From: Heliocybe sulcata
Taxonomy: Eukaryota > Basidiomycota > Agaricomycetes > Gloeophyllales > Gloeophyllaceae
Assembly (NCBI GenBank): GCA_004369045.1
Contig: ML213523.1
Span: forward strand, 488,198-551,672
DNA length: 63,475 nucleotides
Reading direction: 5' to 3'
In this document: positions 23,451 through 35,571 of the stretch, piece by piece
How positions within the stretch are numbered: the stretch's first letter is position 1
Layout: each line of letters begins with the position of its first letter
Notes under the pieces: generated by a model
The model's input: only the letters and a program-made list of their open reading frames with translations
The model's database searches: none
What the model was told of the DNA's origin: nothing
Made by a program: the position numbers and the translations under genes

Positions 23451-25789
23451 ATGGCAACTAAGCCAGCAGGCTCAAGCGAGGCGGTGAAGAATGAAGATGA
23501 TGTGCTCCTAGCAACACTCGGGTACAAGCAGGAGTTCAAGCGCGAATATACACCTTGGGAGCTGTTCGGAATCATGTTCAGTGCCATTGGAGCAGTACCG
23601 TCTTTCGCGTTGGTGCATCTCCCTTTTCTCTAGTTTGTTGACTAACTCGCTGGTATCAACAGTTCTGTTCTCGTCTATGCGATTCCAAATGGCGGGCCTG
23701 TAGCCATGGTGTGGGGTGTGAGTATCGGCATCTCTCTTTACTGTTCTAGATATACGGGACGCTCAGCTGAACTGAAGTGGGGAATATGCACGATCTTCCT
23801 CGTCCTGATTGGCCTCGCTATTGCCGAGCTAGGATCAGCTGCTCCGACGTCTGGAGGATTGTATTACTGGACGTATTCACTTTCGTCACCGCGATGGAGA
23901 TGTTTGCTTTGTTGGATAGGTCTGTCTCACCTCTCCTTACCTGAGCTCGCTGACTTACTTAGTACGCAGTGGGATGTGAGTTTAGGTACAGGACAGTCAG
24001 GGTCAGTAATTGATGTACTGATTTGGCAGACTTTAACACGATTGGCCTCGCTGCGGGTGTAGCAGCAGTTGAGTGGGGCTTCGCAGTGCAGCTTATGGCA
24101 GCGGTATCTATCGGGTCGGACGAACATTTCGCTCCTACTAACGCGCAGCTCTAGTACGTTGATCTCTCACATGCGGCCGTTCGTCTGCTGATAACGACGT
24201 CTAGCGGCGTTTACTGTGCTGTTTTGCTCGTTCAAGCACTCGTTTGCAGCACGGCAACAAAACACATTGCGAGAGTACAGTCTTTGCACATTGCTTTGAA
24301 CGTTCTGTGCGTATCCTCCCCCTTTCTCAACTGTTATTTCCTATCAAATTGATTGTGATTACTGTCTGCCTCGACGATCAACAGATGTTTTGTCGTCATC
24401 GTCATCGCTCTACCCGCTGTTACTCCGACAGAGTATAGGAATTCTGCAAGCTATACGTTTGGGCACTTCGAGAATTGTACGCATCCTCGCCTTTCTCTCG
24501 TTGCTTACATTGCCTTTACCAACCGAGCAACGTCTGCAGTAACTGGATGGTCTAACGGCTTTGCATTCGTCATGAGCTTCCTTGCTCCTCTATGGGCAGT
24601 TGGTGCGTCCTGTCTCGGGTTATTTCTGTCTGTTCTGCCTTAGTTTGACGTTCACACGTAGGCGGTTTTGACGATCCCGTGCATATTAGTGAGGAAGCAT
24701 CGAACGCGAGCACTGCGGTGCCATATGCAATTATACTGGGCACCTCTGCACCAGCTGTAATCGGTTTTGGTGCGTATCCTGCTGTTGCGATGGCCATAGC
24801 GGTCTGTCTGATTCTGGCGCAAAGTACTGAATATTACGGTGGCCTTCTGTATGGGAAGCGACCTTGATGGATTGGTTGGGAGCGCGATTGGGCAACCCTT
24901 AGCAGTCGTGAGTTCATCATCAAACGTTAGGAGTAGCTTCATTGAAGGGAGTCCGCGGAGTAGGTGTTTTACAACAGTCTTGGGAAACGCGGAGCGCTTG
25001 CCTTGTGGTCTATCATAATCGTGTTACAGTACGTGTCAAGCTTCTAGGTAGCGTTATCGCTGACAATCAAGTAAAGATTTATGATGGGCATAAGTACCGT
25101 ATGTTGATCGACTTGCATTTATTGCCTACATGTTCGATCTGACCGGTCCATCCAGCTCACTGTCGCTTCTCGTCAAGCCTTCGCATTCTCTCGTGATGGA
25201 GCGCTCCCATTCTCCCGCTATCTCTACCGCATCAACCGATACACCCAAACACCCGTGAATTGCGTCTGGTTTGTCGCCTTCCTGGCAGGAGTCTTGGGCC
25301 TACTGTCATTTGCGGGATCGGAGGCAGTCGGAGCTGTATTCACTCTGGCGGCGGCGGCGCCCTACGTCGCGTATTGTATTCCTATTACGGCCCGGTTCGC
25401 CTTTGCCAACGAGTTCAGGCCAGGGCCATTTACTTTGGGAAGATTCGTGCGTGCTCTGATCTCCATATAGCAAATCACTGGTTTTGACTCGGGTGCTCCA
25501 GAGTTTTCCCGTATCCGCTACAGCTGTGTCATGGATGGTTTTCGCCATCATAGTATTTTTATTCCCCGCGAATCCCAGTCCTGTGGTATCGAGTATGAAT
25601 TACACAATTGCCGTACTGGGCGCGGTTTTGGTCGGTTCGCTCACGTACTATTATTTCCCGGTTTATGGAGGAGTGCATTGGTTCAGGGGACCGGTCGCGA
25701 ATATCGACCGAAGGGCAGCGATGAATCCTGCTCTGCATGGGAACCAGGATGTGGACCTCGACGAAAAGATCTGGGCTGATGTAGAGTAG
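23451..25789 (+). CDS. GABA/amino-acid permease A (APC superfamily)
   Basis: Multi-exon permease of the UGA4/BAT1 type. Readable exons in order: LGYKQEFKREYTPWELFGIMFS at the start, SVLVYAIPNGGPVAMVWG, AIAELGSAAPTSGGLYYWTY, NTIGLAAGVAAVEWGFAVQ, STATKHIARVQSLHIALNVL, SNGFAFVMSFLAPLWAVGGF, DDPVHISEEASNASTAVPYA, LNITVAFCMGSDLDGLVGS, VFYNSLGKRGALALW, SRQAFAFSRDGALPFSRYLY and the last helices ending in YYYFPVYGGVHWF. GSAAPTSGGLYYW and HISEEASNA are hallmarks of the family. All introns examined have GT-AG ends, and no break was found. It imports GABA or related amino acids across the plasma or vacuolar membrane; the substrate is unproven. The last third lies in inverted-duplication arm A. Confidence 0.85.
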
Positions 25790-27258
25790 TTCCTGCGGAA
25801 ATCTAGAGCATTAATCATTCGCGATACATGACCAGCATGTGTATTTAGAAGCTGTGTAATAGCTCTTGCTGGAACTTACTGCCTATGCTTTTCATACTGG
25901 ACTTGCATACTTTGATTATGCCTCCTGCTCTGGCCTTCGTTGCGAGCTGGAGTGAGGAATGAGCCGAACGCGTATTGAGCGCTGAGCACGCACCGGGCCT
26001 GTGAATCACATTTGTCTAGCTCGAGACGACGTCGCCTTTGCTCCTTGCGGCCTTAAGCTTAAGCTCTGTTCTCTTTCCCGGACACGAGTACTGACTGTAG
26101 TGTTCCGTACGGCCCAATCCAGAAATTCTTGTGTCGACTGTCTCTCTAGGCCCGCGTCTGGCATCAGATACGTGAGCTTCTCTGAGAAAAGGGCGTCTAT
26201 TTCTCTATGATATTGGTGGCCTCGGCTTCCTCGTATATCCCACTTGTGCCGTTGTCTTCGCTGAATTACTGCACACCGTGCTCCTGCGTGAATATAACAG
26301 GGAAGATGTTGCGGCCGTATATGAGCTTATAAAGATACCAAGCCATGTTCGGGGATTTCGAAAGCAAGAAAGCATAGATTATCAGAGTGGTTTGTGTTTG
26401 ACGCTACGAGAAGTGCGGAAGTCTGGTGGCTGTGTCTGCCACGATGCCGTCTCAGACATCAATTGCTCGTCTCCATCAATGTCTCCATCATCACTTTGTT
26501 AGACGACCACCACCAGCAAGCGACTTTACCCGTTCCTGTAGTTCCCATCATCAGTTGACTTATATCGCAGCACGATACTCAGCCGTGCGCGCCTGTTCGC
26601 TTCGGTATCGGTCAATCCCAGTTCCTCGTGATGTCCAAATGGCCACTGTCGTCCTCCGCGGCAATCTTACAGGACACTACGAGTTGTCTATATGGCAGTG
26701 ACTCCATAGCGGTGATTCAGTATGCTCCTTTGGACCGTACGCTTCAGCCCACAATCCGTGCCAAGAACTCCTGAACAGAAAGAGATGCTCCTCTCTCGTA
26801 TACAAGACTTTACGCATGCGCCGATCAGGCTGGATCAGGATCAGGTCCAGAGAGCGTTCGGCTCGCGTCCGTAGTGATGCTCGTCCTGCGTCGTCAGCAC
26901 ACGCTCTATGTGAGCTGTACCACAAGACACTAGCCGAGCGGTTCCGAGGCGCTCATGGCCATATGGTCCCCTCCAGTGCGTATGGGCGACTGCTGCGACT
27001 TTCACTACGAAACTCCGTGGACATGCCCAGAAAGGTCCTAACATCTGGAGCATTGCGGCTTATGCGACAACTCAATCTGATCTCCGCGCTTGGTCTCTCT
27101 GTTGCTATACATCGGCACCTGCTCTCTGTGCGGCAATAAGTCTGAAAATGCGATGCTACAGTCAAATCCAGCGTACCTGCCCTGACCTCGAAATTCAGAG
27201 CTTGATGGGCTGTGGGGGATCCGCTTGCCACCGACCGCATCCACGGCCCGTTCTTTGG
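25790..27258. other. Spacer inside arm A
   Basis: 1.5 kb between permease A and the GH128 gene, present again in arm B (42261-43730). Frames here are short, and none resembles a known protein. The nearly unchanged portion at 26800-27140 is upstream of the GH128 gene and may simply be recent duplicate sequence. Confidence 0.5.
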
Positions 27259-27265
27259 TATAAAA
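27259..27265 (+). promoter_or_regulatory. TATA box of GH128 copy A
   Basis: TATAAAA 55 bp upstream of the GH128 start codon. The same word lies at the equivalent place in copy B (42254-42260, minus strand). Confidence 0.6.
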
Positions 27266-27319
27266 CTTGGATATTCTGCGACATGGATTCACCATCCCAC
27301 CGTCCTCAGCAATCCCACA

Positions 27320-28310
27320 ATGTTCAGCTCGCTCCTCGCCTCTCTCGTCCTCCTTGCACCCGTCGCGTTCGCCGACAAGCGTGGTGCTGCATGGCCGTGG
27401 TATAACGCCAACACTGCGCTCAGCCCCAACACTCTCCAAAGCTCCGCCGGCCAGGGTGTCAACTGGCTCTACAACTGGGAGACATACCGTCCAGACAATA
27501 CTCAGTGCGTACTAGTTTCCGTCTTGAAGGCTTATAAGTAGATACTGATGCTTCGGTGCGCTTGCTCAGGAACTTCAACTTCATCGGAACGCAGCGATGC
27601 ATGGACTGCGACTCCTCCCCTGTCGCGCAACTCGCGAGCCGCGTATCCAGCGGAGGCTGGAACACCGTCTTCAGGTTAGTCTCTTCCTTGTCCTTAATTT
27701 ATATCCGAAACCGAGCCTGACCAATCTTCCTTTGATTCAGCTTGAATGAGCCTGACCTGAACGGCATCTCTCCTACGGATGCTGCGGCGTGGTACAAGCA
27801 GTATATCAACCCACTCGCCGTCGCGAAGGCTCTCCCTGCGGTCACCTCCTCTACCAACGCTGGCCAGGGTCTGAGCTGGCTCGACAGCTTCATCTCCGCC
27901 TGCTCCGGCTGCTACTACGACTACATCAACTTGCACTGTACGTTAGGTCTCATAGTCAATGTTTGTGTATCGGTGATTAACAGGTCTGTATAGGGTATGG
28001 CCCCTCCTTCTCGGCCTTCCAGTCCTACATCCAGTCGGCGCACTCGCGGTACCCGAACGCAAAGTTCGTTATCACCGAGTTCGCCATGACGCAGGGCAGC
28101 GCCCAGGACCAGGCCAACTTCCTCGACCAGGCGATGAGCTTCCTTAACAGCGCAAACTATGTCTCCATGTACAGCTACTTTGTGGCGACTGCTACCTCGC
28201 TGGAGCAGACGAACGACGCGGGCGCGGTGACGGCCGCCCCTAACTCGGCGCTGTTCAACGCGGATGGAAGCTTGACGGTTGTCGGGCAGAGGTACAAGTC
28301 TGGCCCGTAA
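27320..28310 (+). CDS. GH128 glycoside hydrolase, copy A (secreted beta-1,3-glucanase-like)
   Basis: Four exons; about 255 residues. It starts with a signal peptide (MFSSLLASLVLLAPVAFA) followed by DKRGAAWPWYN. The fold is the Asl1/Glyco_hydro_cc type: WLYNWETYRP, FIGTQRC, then LNEPDLNGISP with the likely acid/base Glu, SCSG-like CSGCYYDYINLHWYG, and VITEFAMTQG with the likely nucleophile Glu. GH128 enzymes cut beta-1,3-glucans, so this may remodel the fungal wall or attack other fungi. Introns of about 50-65 nt lie near 27505-27570, 27675-27740 and 27940-27993. An almost identical second gene sits inverted at 41209-42199. Confidence 0.9.
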
Positions 28311-29583
28311 GTCAGTTGGGGTGGCAGAGAGCGATATGCGCATGAGGGGCGAGTGAATTTGCGCGTTTGGGATACCACATGAAAAGCATGGGATGCTGAG
28401 GGTTCCGTTATTTATTTGTAAAGGCATATTGTTGTACTACTGTATCTATGTATTGTCGAGTCGTCGTCGCTGGGATATTGGGTATTTAATCGGATTTGGC
28501 CACTACAGCCACGTGTGCCCCTGATTTGAATGTTTCTCTGAGTCGCTTGCTCTTGTCCCAGGCAGCTTGTCCAGGGGCACTACCACTGCTCTCTTCAGGA
28601 TGTTTTACCAGACTACCGATAACCACTGTTACTTGAATTCGAGAGTCATGTAGGTATAAGGTGGCCTTATTGTGGGCCTCAAGACGCAATTCAAGTATTA
28701 GGTGCGCTTTTTTTCTAGACCTTGCGGACGTTTTCCACCTCCTTACCTTTCTCGCGACCAATATCATGCATGTCTTCAATATATGTACCGTTTTCTGTCC
28801 CAGACGGTCTTACTGCCATATTGCTCTTTATATCGAGGTTCATGACAAGATGTAGCGCGCGCTAACGTGAAAGGTCGTTGCGAGTCATGCGTCAATAACC
28901 TCCCTGATTATGCATCTGTCAAAGAGTCTATTCAACAGGTCGTCGCAATGTGCGGTGTGGTTTATGCTTCAGAGTACTCCGTGTACGTCTTCCCGCTCGT
29001 GAAACGGCTCAAGGCCATGTATCTAGTGAGTATGATGGCGAATAAGTATCTCCCCGGGCCGTAGTTCTTAGACCCTGGTACTGTATTGCGGTACGTAAAC
29101 ATTTGTATACCTCTCAGGCATCCTGTTCACAAGACTCCGATAGGTCTATTATTACGGATTGCAAGTCGTTCGATAAGGATATATACTTGTCATATCGCCC
29201 TTCTTCGGCTTCTGTGGGCTATCTCGACGTATGTGAGGCTTGCCTGTGCCTCGCCGGCGAGGTATAGTTGCTCTCTGGCTTTGTTTGACTTGATATCATA
29301 TCGACACGGAGCGTCTTAACACTGTGTCGATATGTTGACACTCGTGTGCAAGGCTGCAGCCAGTCGTTGAAATGCCTTCGGAGGTCTATGCTCACGAAAC
29401 CCGCCCATCAAGCTTCCGCTCCGCCCAAGATGAATATCTATACTTGGAGACGCTCAGCCAGTTCTTCGGGTCTCCATCAGCTGGAGGGTCTTATCTGCTG
29501 GCCTTCTCCATACAAAATGCTATTGCACAAGTCACCTTATCTGCGAGTCTCGTCTAACTCATCCGCTCACTTCTGAACCAAGC
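28311..29583. other. Arm A end and spacer before permease B
   Basis: 28311-28750 is the tail of arm A and corresponds to the DNA just upstream of the peptidase gene at 40777. Beyond 28750 the sequence is unique. A frame at 28867-29064 reads like protein (VNNLPDYASVKESIQQVVAM) but was not recognised and has no credible start or partner exons. Confidence 0.5.
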
Positions 29584-31887
29584 ATGAAGAACCAGAAAGA
29601 AGAGTCCGGGTGTATCGAAGTGGATGTGGTGGAGAAACCAGTGAAGAGCGACGACGATGCGCTCCTAGAGAGTCTCGGGTATAAGCAGGAGTTCAAGCGG
29701 GAGTTTACACCGCTCGAGCTGTTCGGCGTGCTATTCAGCGTCCTCGGTCCTGTGCCCTCTTTCGCGTACGTGGGTTTCCTCTCATACCTTCCGCCTGTGC
29801 TCAAGGAATATGGCTGCGCAGCTCGGTGTTGGTGTACGCTATCCCTAATGGAGGTCCCGTGACCATGGTCTGGGGGGTACGTCTTCCGCTAGGAGGATTG
29901 TGATTTAGTCTTGATTGTTCATATTGCAGTGGGCTGTGTGTGCCTTCTTTCTGGTCATTATAAGCCTTGCGATGGCAGAGCTTGGGTCTGCGGCGCCTAC
30001 ATCCGGCGGGCTGTATTACTGGACCTATTCCTTGTCTTCGCCCCGGTGGCGCTGCCTGCTGTGTTGGATAGGTACGTATTGAGCGGCCATCTCGAGTGAC
30101 AATACCCACTTTGCTGATTCTTCTTATATAGTGGGTTGTGAGTAGTATTATTGCCAGCGTCTGTATTACATGCCTTAAGACGGCCGGAAGATTTCAACTC
30201 CTTGAGCCTCATAGGCTCCGTCGCGTCTGTGGACTGGGGATGTGCGGTGCAAATCATGGCCGCCATCAGCATTGGCTCCGACGAGACATTCATACCTACG
30301 AACTCACAGACATAGTACGCGCGCCTGCCACTCCACTTCCTAGTCCACGGGCTGATCGCGCGTAGCGGCGTGTACGTAGCCATTCTCGTACTTTCCGGCA
30401 TACTGTGCAGCACGGCGACAAAGTACATCGCGCGGGTGCAGTCTCTGTATATAGCTTTGAACATTCTGTGCGTGTCACTTTTCTTGCAATTTCTCCGATA
30501 TCTGACGCAGACGGCTACGAGGTGCTTCATAGCGATCATCGTCGCCCTCCCCGCCGCGACCCCAGCAGCGTACAAAACCCCCGCCCGCTTCGCGCTCGGG
30601 TCCTTCCAGAACCGTGCGTCCCATCCTCTGACCTTCACTTCCTCGACTTAGCCCACGTATCACCGCGCAGTGACGAACTGGTCGGGCGGGTTCGCGTTCG
30701 TGCTGAGCTTCATCGCGCCGCTGTGGGCGGTCGGCGCGTTCGACTCGCCAGTGCATATCAGCGAGGAGGCCGCGAATGCGGCGACGGCGGTTCCCTGGGC
30801 GATCGTGATGGGCACGGCGGTGCCGACGGTGCTTGGCTGGGGTAAGTGTCGTTCGATCAATGTGTATTTGGGAGCGGGATTTGATGGAGAGTGTAGCGTT
30901 GAATGTTGTTGTGGCGTTTTGTATGGGCACAGATTTGGAGGGCATATTGGCGAGTCCGGTTGGGCAGCCGCTTGCGGTTGTGAGTCAGGGTTTGTGGCTT
31001 TTTCTGGAGAGCGAGGTTTAATGAGGGTTAGATATTTTATAATAGTCTGGGTAAGAACGGGGCGCTGGCGTTGTGGTCGGTCGTGATCATCTTGCAGTGA
31101 GCTTCCTACTCGTCTGCTCCACATACTCGCCTGATGCGTGTTCATGCGATAGGTTCATGATGGGCACTAGCATCGTACGTCTAGGCTGTAATCATGGGGA
31201 TATATATACTCAGGGTGCCTCCTCGCGATAGATGACTGTCGCTTCCCGCCAATCGTTCGCCTTCTCCCGAGACGGCGCGCTCCCATTTTCATCATCCCTA
31301 TACCGCATCCACCCGCGCACGCAGACACCAGTCACCTGCGTCTGGTCCGTCCGTCCCCCCTCTTCCCTTGCTGTCCCTCAGTCCTGACTGCATAATAGGT
31401 TCGTCGCGTTCATTGCGGCGCTGCTGTGCCTCCTCTCCTTCGCGGGCAGCGAGGCCGTCGGCGCGATCTTCACGCTCAACGCCGCGGCGAGCTACGTCGC
31501 GTACGTGATCCCCATCAGCGCGCGGTTCGCCTGGGGGCGCGATTTCAAGCCCGGTCCCTTCAGCCTCGGGCGCTGGGTGAGTGCTCGCCATTCTGACTTT
31601 GATTATGGGCTCGCTGATGGGCGCAGGGATTCCCGGTGGCGGTGACGGCGGTGGCGTGGATGGTGTTCTCGATTGTGGTGTTCATGTTTCCGGGGAATAG
31701 AGGGCCGGAACCGGACGCGATGAATTATACGTGTGTGGTGCTTGGGGCGTTGTTGCTGGGCAGTGTGGGGTATTATTATTTTCCGAGGTATGGGGGCGTT
31801 TATTGGTTTAAGGGGCCAGTTGCGAATGTGGGAGGGAGAGAGGAGGCGGGGGAAGGGAAAGAGGAGGTGGGGAAGATTGGATTATGA
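29584..31887 (+). CDS. GABA/amino-acid permease B (APC superfamily)
   Basis: Paralogue of permease A with the same exon order. It starts with a longer acidic head, then LGYKQEFKREFTPLELFGVL, SSVLVYAIPNGGPVTMVWG, AMAELGSAAPTSGGLYYWTY, a Trp-Gly-Cys-Ala-Val-Gln segment, SQTYGVYVAILVLSGILCST across an intron, NWSGGFAFVLSFIAPLWAVG, DSPVHISEEAANAATAVPWA, LNVVVAFCMGTDLEGILASP and last helices ending in YYYFPRYGGVYWF. The C-terminal tail is Gly/Glu/Lys rich. No disabling change was seen. It lies in the 12-kb segment between the inverted arms. Confidence 0.85.
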
Positions 31888-32049
31888 TGTGGGTAGGGGA
31901 GCGGTGCGCGGAGAATTGATAAAGCTTCACCGTCGTTGTGGTGTGCTTGATACGCCAGAGATCTTCTGTAAGACGGATGTGACCTTCGACAGTGTGGTAC
32001 TTCAGCTAGACCTGGTTGAGGATAGGACAACAATCAGCTACGGCCGTCA

Positions 32050-32300
32050 TCCGAGCGCATGGCGTCTGGGAGTATATCGGGCAGCCGCTCGCGGTGGTAA
32101 GTCCGAATTTTTCTCCTTGCGAGCGCGATCCATTCTATAATAGTCCGGGTTAGCCTTCTCTCCCCTTCCCGTTCATTCACGCGCGATTTCAATGGGTGAG
32201 TGCTCGCCTCGCGATTGACGGGATGGCTTTGGAGGTTGTGGTGGTCGTGGGTCCAGGAAGAGAGGGCTGGGTGGTGCTGGGGCGGTGGGGAGGGGACGAT
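32050..32300 (+). pseudogene. Short permease relic
   Basis: Pieces of a third permease copy in the same order as in permease B: a word like GQPLAVV followed by an intron start (near 32090), a tatta-ataatagtccgggt stretch matching the next exon start (near 32137), and a gcgcgatttcaa...tgggtgagtgctcgcc segment (near 32186-32210) that skips DNA present at 31539-31592. It is heavily deleted and non-coding. Confidence 0.65.
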
Positions 32301-33054
32301 GAGGGTCTGGGGAGATTCTGATGCGGAAAGAGAGGGAACGGTATGGAGTTGATGAAGCCCTCCCGGCGCCTCCGCTACGAGGTAGATACTCGCTGAATTT
32401 ATTCTTGCAGCGGGTCAGGCTGTTCTGTTGTTCCGTGGACTAGCGTAGGCCCTGGGTCGGACGTGGCGGGGGGTGGTCAGAGGGCTGGGGGCGAGGGGCG
32501 GGGAGGTGTACAGGGGCGAGGGCGACTTTGAGTAGAAAAGCGAGTGCTTTTGGTCCGAACTCGAGTTTGGCCGCAAATGGTGTGCTTGGGGCCCTTCTAG
32601 ACCTAGTCGCGGATGGACGAGCAGCACAGCAAACCCGGAGAGGTTGGGAGGAGAGGGGATATGGATGAGAGAGACGGAGGGCTGGGATACTCGCGCTGAG
32701 GTCGAACCTGAGCATCCTTCTGCTTTCAAGATCGAACACGGCGTTAGGGCCGGAGCGTGCCTACTGGAACCTTGAAGCTTTGCAATTGACCTCCCATTAT
32801 TCATCAGGAGAATGCGTATACATCTGCTATGCAACTGCGGTATATACGACCCTGTTCATGATTGAATTTAGCACATTGTATACGATACGGCGGATAAGGA
32901 GCGCCAAAACTCAGGAGGGACTCACCTGGTTCGGGCGGCCGAGCTGGTGGGAAACTGCATCGCAGCCCGGACGTTGTCCTCCTGCCCCAGAGAATGATAG
33001 TGAGGTGAACGACGGAGTCACATTGTGGGTTTCCCGTAGAGCTGTTCGGCTTGT
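32301..33054. other. Intergenic, no gene seen
   Basis: G-rich strand asymmetry around 32220-32700, without a supportable gene. The plus-strand frame at 32780-33103 has no family resemblance, although its 3' end overlaps the start of the transhydrogenase relic in another frame. Confidence 0.45.
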
Positions 33055-33795
33055 TCTGGTGCAGGCGGAATTACCTTTACCGGGTCCATCGTCGCCTTCC
33101 TGAAATTGGGTCTCATCGAGGCTGCTTCTGCTGCCTGGTTAACGAACCGATTTGATCAACATCGCATTGCTAGGGACGAACCTGGCTGCTATAGGACCAT
33201 TCCTATCGATGCATGGCTCCTTCGGCGCCAATGGTCGCTGCAAGCTTCCTAGGGGCCAACATAATTCTTAGCTTCGTCAAAGAGTTCACTACTACATCAG
33301 CCATTGATGGAGCAGATATGCGTATGCACTCTCTATCTTGTCGGTTAGCCGTGACTGATATTCTGGGTAGCGATGGTTATTATCGTACTGAACGCATGCT
33401 CTGGGTTTGCCGTTTTTGCTGAAGGCAGGTCCCTGCTACACGCTCTATGTACGGAGTTGTGACATGATTGCTGCACAGGTTTCATGGTGGACAACGCGCT
33501 GCTAACCACTGCCGCGTCACTGATCGGCGTCAGCGGCTCCATCTGTCCAGAAATCATTGATTCGTGATGCAGTGTGTGGCCGTGAATCGCTCACTAATCT
33601 TTGGCGGCATTGGGACACACGGTGCGTCAGAAGGACCTAAGATCGAGGGCACAAGTACTCACGAAGACATCGGTTGACGAAGCTGTCGATGCTCTTGCCA
33701 GCGCTGCCAGCGTTATCTTGGCAAGTACTCCCTGCGTCCTCTGTTTTGAATATAAGTGACATACCTGCTGCAGGTTGTAGGTGAGACTCTTGCAT
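33055..33795 (+). pseudogene. Dead fragment of NAD(P) transhydrogenase (beta/dII-dIII part)
   Basis: Three frames together spell parts of a proton-translocating transhydrogenase in the right order: GGITFTGSIVAFLKL (33064-33108), LGTNLAAIGPFLSMHGSFG in a second frame (about 33168-33225), VAASFLGANIILSF and TSAIDGADM in a third (about 33234-33320), then IIVLNACSGFAVFAEGFMVD and LLTTAASLIGVSGSI, QCVAVNRSLTN, and VDEAVDALASAASVIL. The known family sequence has TFTGS, [31 protein letters not shown] and the NADP-domain start in this order. At least three frame changes and several stops break it. The N-terminal NAD domain and most of the NADP-binding domain are absent. It is a pseudogene fragment. 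Confidence 0.85.
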
Positions 33796-35571
33796 TGATT
33801 CTTCATCATAAGGTGACACTAAGCGTGCGTAGGGAGATGCGATATACAGGCGAGGCCTGCTGGGAGCCTCGCTGGCTGGTTAGAGAACAGCAGGCGGCAT
33901 GCGGGAGGATTAGGAAGGGGGCGAGGGCCCTGGGAGTCAGCAGATGCGAACGAGCCCACCGTCTTATCCCTCTGTATATGTACGGAGGTGTTCTCACCCT
34001 CCTGTCCGCGTCACAACCCGTCTCGTCTCCTACGCACTTGGCCCTGTAGACGGGTGGGTGACTGGCGGAGCACGGTTGTTGGATGCTGAAATCTGAGACG
34101 TGTGGTACGACGGGGAACCCGAGTGAGATCGTAGTAAACAGGTCGAGCTTGGCGATGATGGCGGGACGTGCGCCTTAGAGGTGCCATGACTTCCGCGCGG
34201 CGGGCAGTCAGCACGTCGGGCAGAGGGAACACGACACGTGCTGCTGTGGACGGTCGCCTGGTCGTTTGAGGTGGTAGACGGGCCGTGCTTGGTTCAAAGT
34301 GGATGTGTGCGGGCGAGTGCTAGGATGAACACTAGCGCGGACAGATGAAACCGGGAGATTAGGGCGCAGGACGACGTACGTCGCGTCTGTTCATGCTCAG
34401 AGTAGGACGTATTGACAAATTTTATTGGGATCTATAGCGTCTCTGGTAAGGAACGCACGCCACGTCATCGACCAGACGCGCGCTCCAGCTGAGACGCAGC
34501 ATCGCTCTGGGACTCGATGTAGGCTCCTGCGACAATACACAAAGTCGCAGGGGGACAATAATCCGAGTCCGAATGAGTAAAGACCACAAACAGAACCGCG
34601 AAGATTTTATGGGAAGAGTCACGTGACAATCTCGTGATTGCTACTGAATCAGGCATCTCGATCGCCAACCTTTGACGCACGCACTCCCTTTGCCGCCCAC
34701 AGCCCGATGCATCTCGCGCCCTCTCATCCCTATCTAAGGCACGCAACATCAGCCACAACGCCTCCCTCCCTGCCCGCTGTGACGTAGAACGAGTCTCCGA
34801 TGCGATGCCGTCTTCGCGTCGTCTCCCTCCCTCTCCAAATCTCGCGATCCTCCTTCTCGCGCCCGTGCCTGTTTGGCGTCAGACCACAATCGAGGCGACT
34901 GTGTACCGCCTATCCCTTCGTTCAAGAGGACGGAAGCACGGCCGGCCCGTCTCCATCGTCCTTGCTTCCTGCGGATCCCTCCCACCTCCTCGAAATCAAG
35001 CCGGCATCCGCCCACAGCTCTAGTCCGGACTCTCAGCCCGGTCGGAGGCAGGTACCCGCTCCTCTGATCTCCTCCTTCGCTTTTATCCCATTCCCAATGT
35101 CCCTCCTTGTCGAACCAAGCTAGGGCCTACGGGTCGGTGCTGGCCTATTTCTTCATATCGACAGTGCTACCGGCGACGTGCCTACTCCCCGTTATCGCTC
35201 TCCTCCCCTCGGAACACTCGGAGGTACTGCTCTCACGTTCTCACAGACGGCTTTCTCAACGGTTCCCGGACTCGCTGTACGGTTGACCGGTTCCATGCTA
35301 AGAGCAGGCCAGGACGTCGCTTGCATCATCGGAGACACGGTTGATTTCTGTACAAACGCACGCCCAATCAGCGTCTCCAATCCCGTCCGCAGTGTGCATC
35401 TTCCACCCATACCTTATGATATCCCAGTGCGCGTATAAGTTTTCTGGACCGACTCTATCTTCGGCCTATCTCTTAATATCAACGCTGCTACCGGCTACAT
35501 TGACATGCATACGCTTCTCTATCTCCCCGTGCTCCCCGCCTCTCCCATCCCTCCCCTGTCCTCGCGTCCAT
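33796..35571. other. Unannotated 1.8 kb
   Basis: No gene was firmly supported. A plus-strand frame at 34800-35123, followed by a possible exon reading AYGSVLAYFFISTVLPATCL (from about 35129), has a hydrophobic run. A diverged copy of that last stretch recurs at 35469-35545 (AYLLISTLLPATLTC). This could be a small membrane-protein gene or a local duplication. Confidence 0.35.

Larger units (their letters stand above)
25030..28750 (+). repeat. Inverted duplication, arm A (3.7 kb)
   Basis: Arm A matches the reverse complement of 40800-44495. The match begins just after the exon boundary near 25028 in permease A and ends at the ccttacctt word near 28750. It includes the permease 3' third, a 1.5-kb spacer, a GH128 gene and about 440 bp behind it. 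Spacer lengths agree to within a base or so (1530 and 1531 bp). The GH128 proteins differ at about four residues. A 107-codon frame in the spacer (26816-27139 / 42380-42703) is identical at the protein level. Confidence 0.93.

Noticed and set aside
26816-27139. 107-codon frame identical in both inverted arms
   Set aside because: Identity is expected for a recent duplicate and the frame has no recognisable domain; kept only as a property of the arms.
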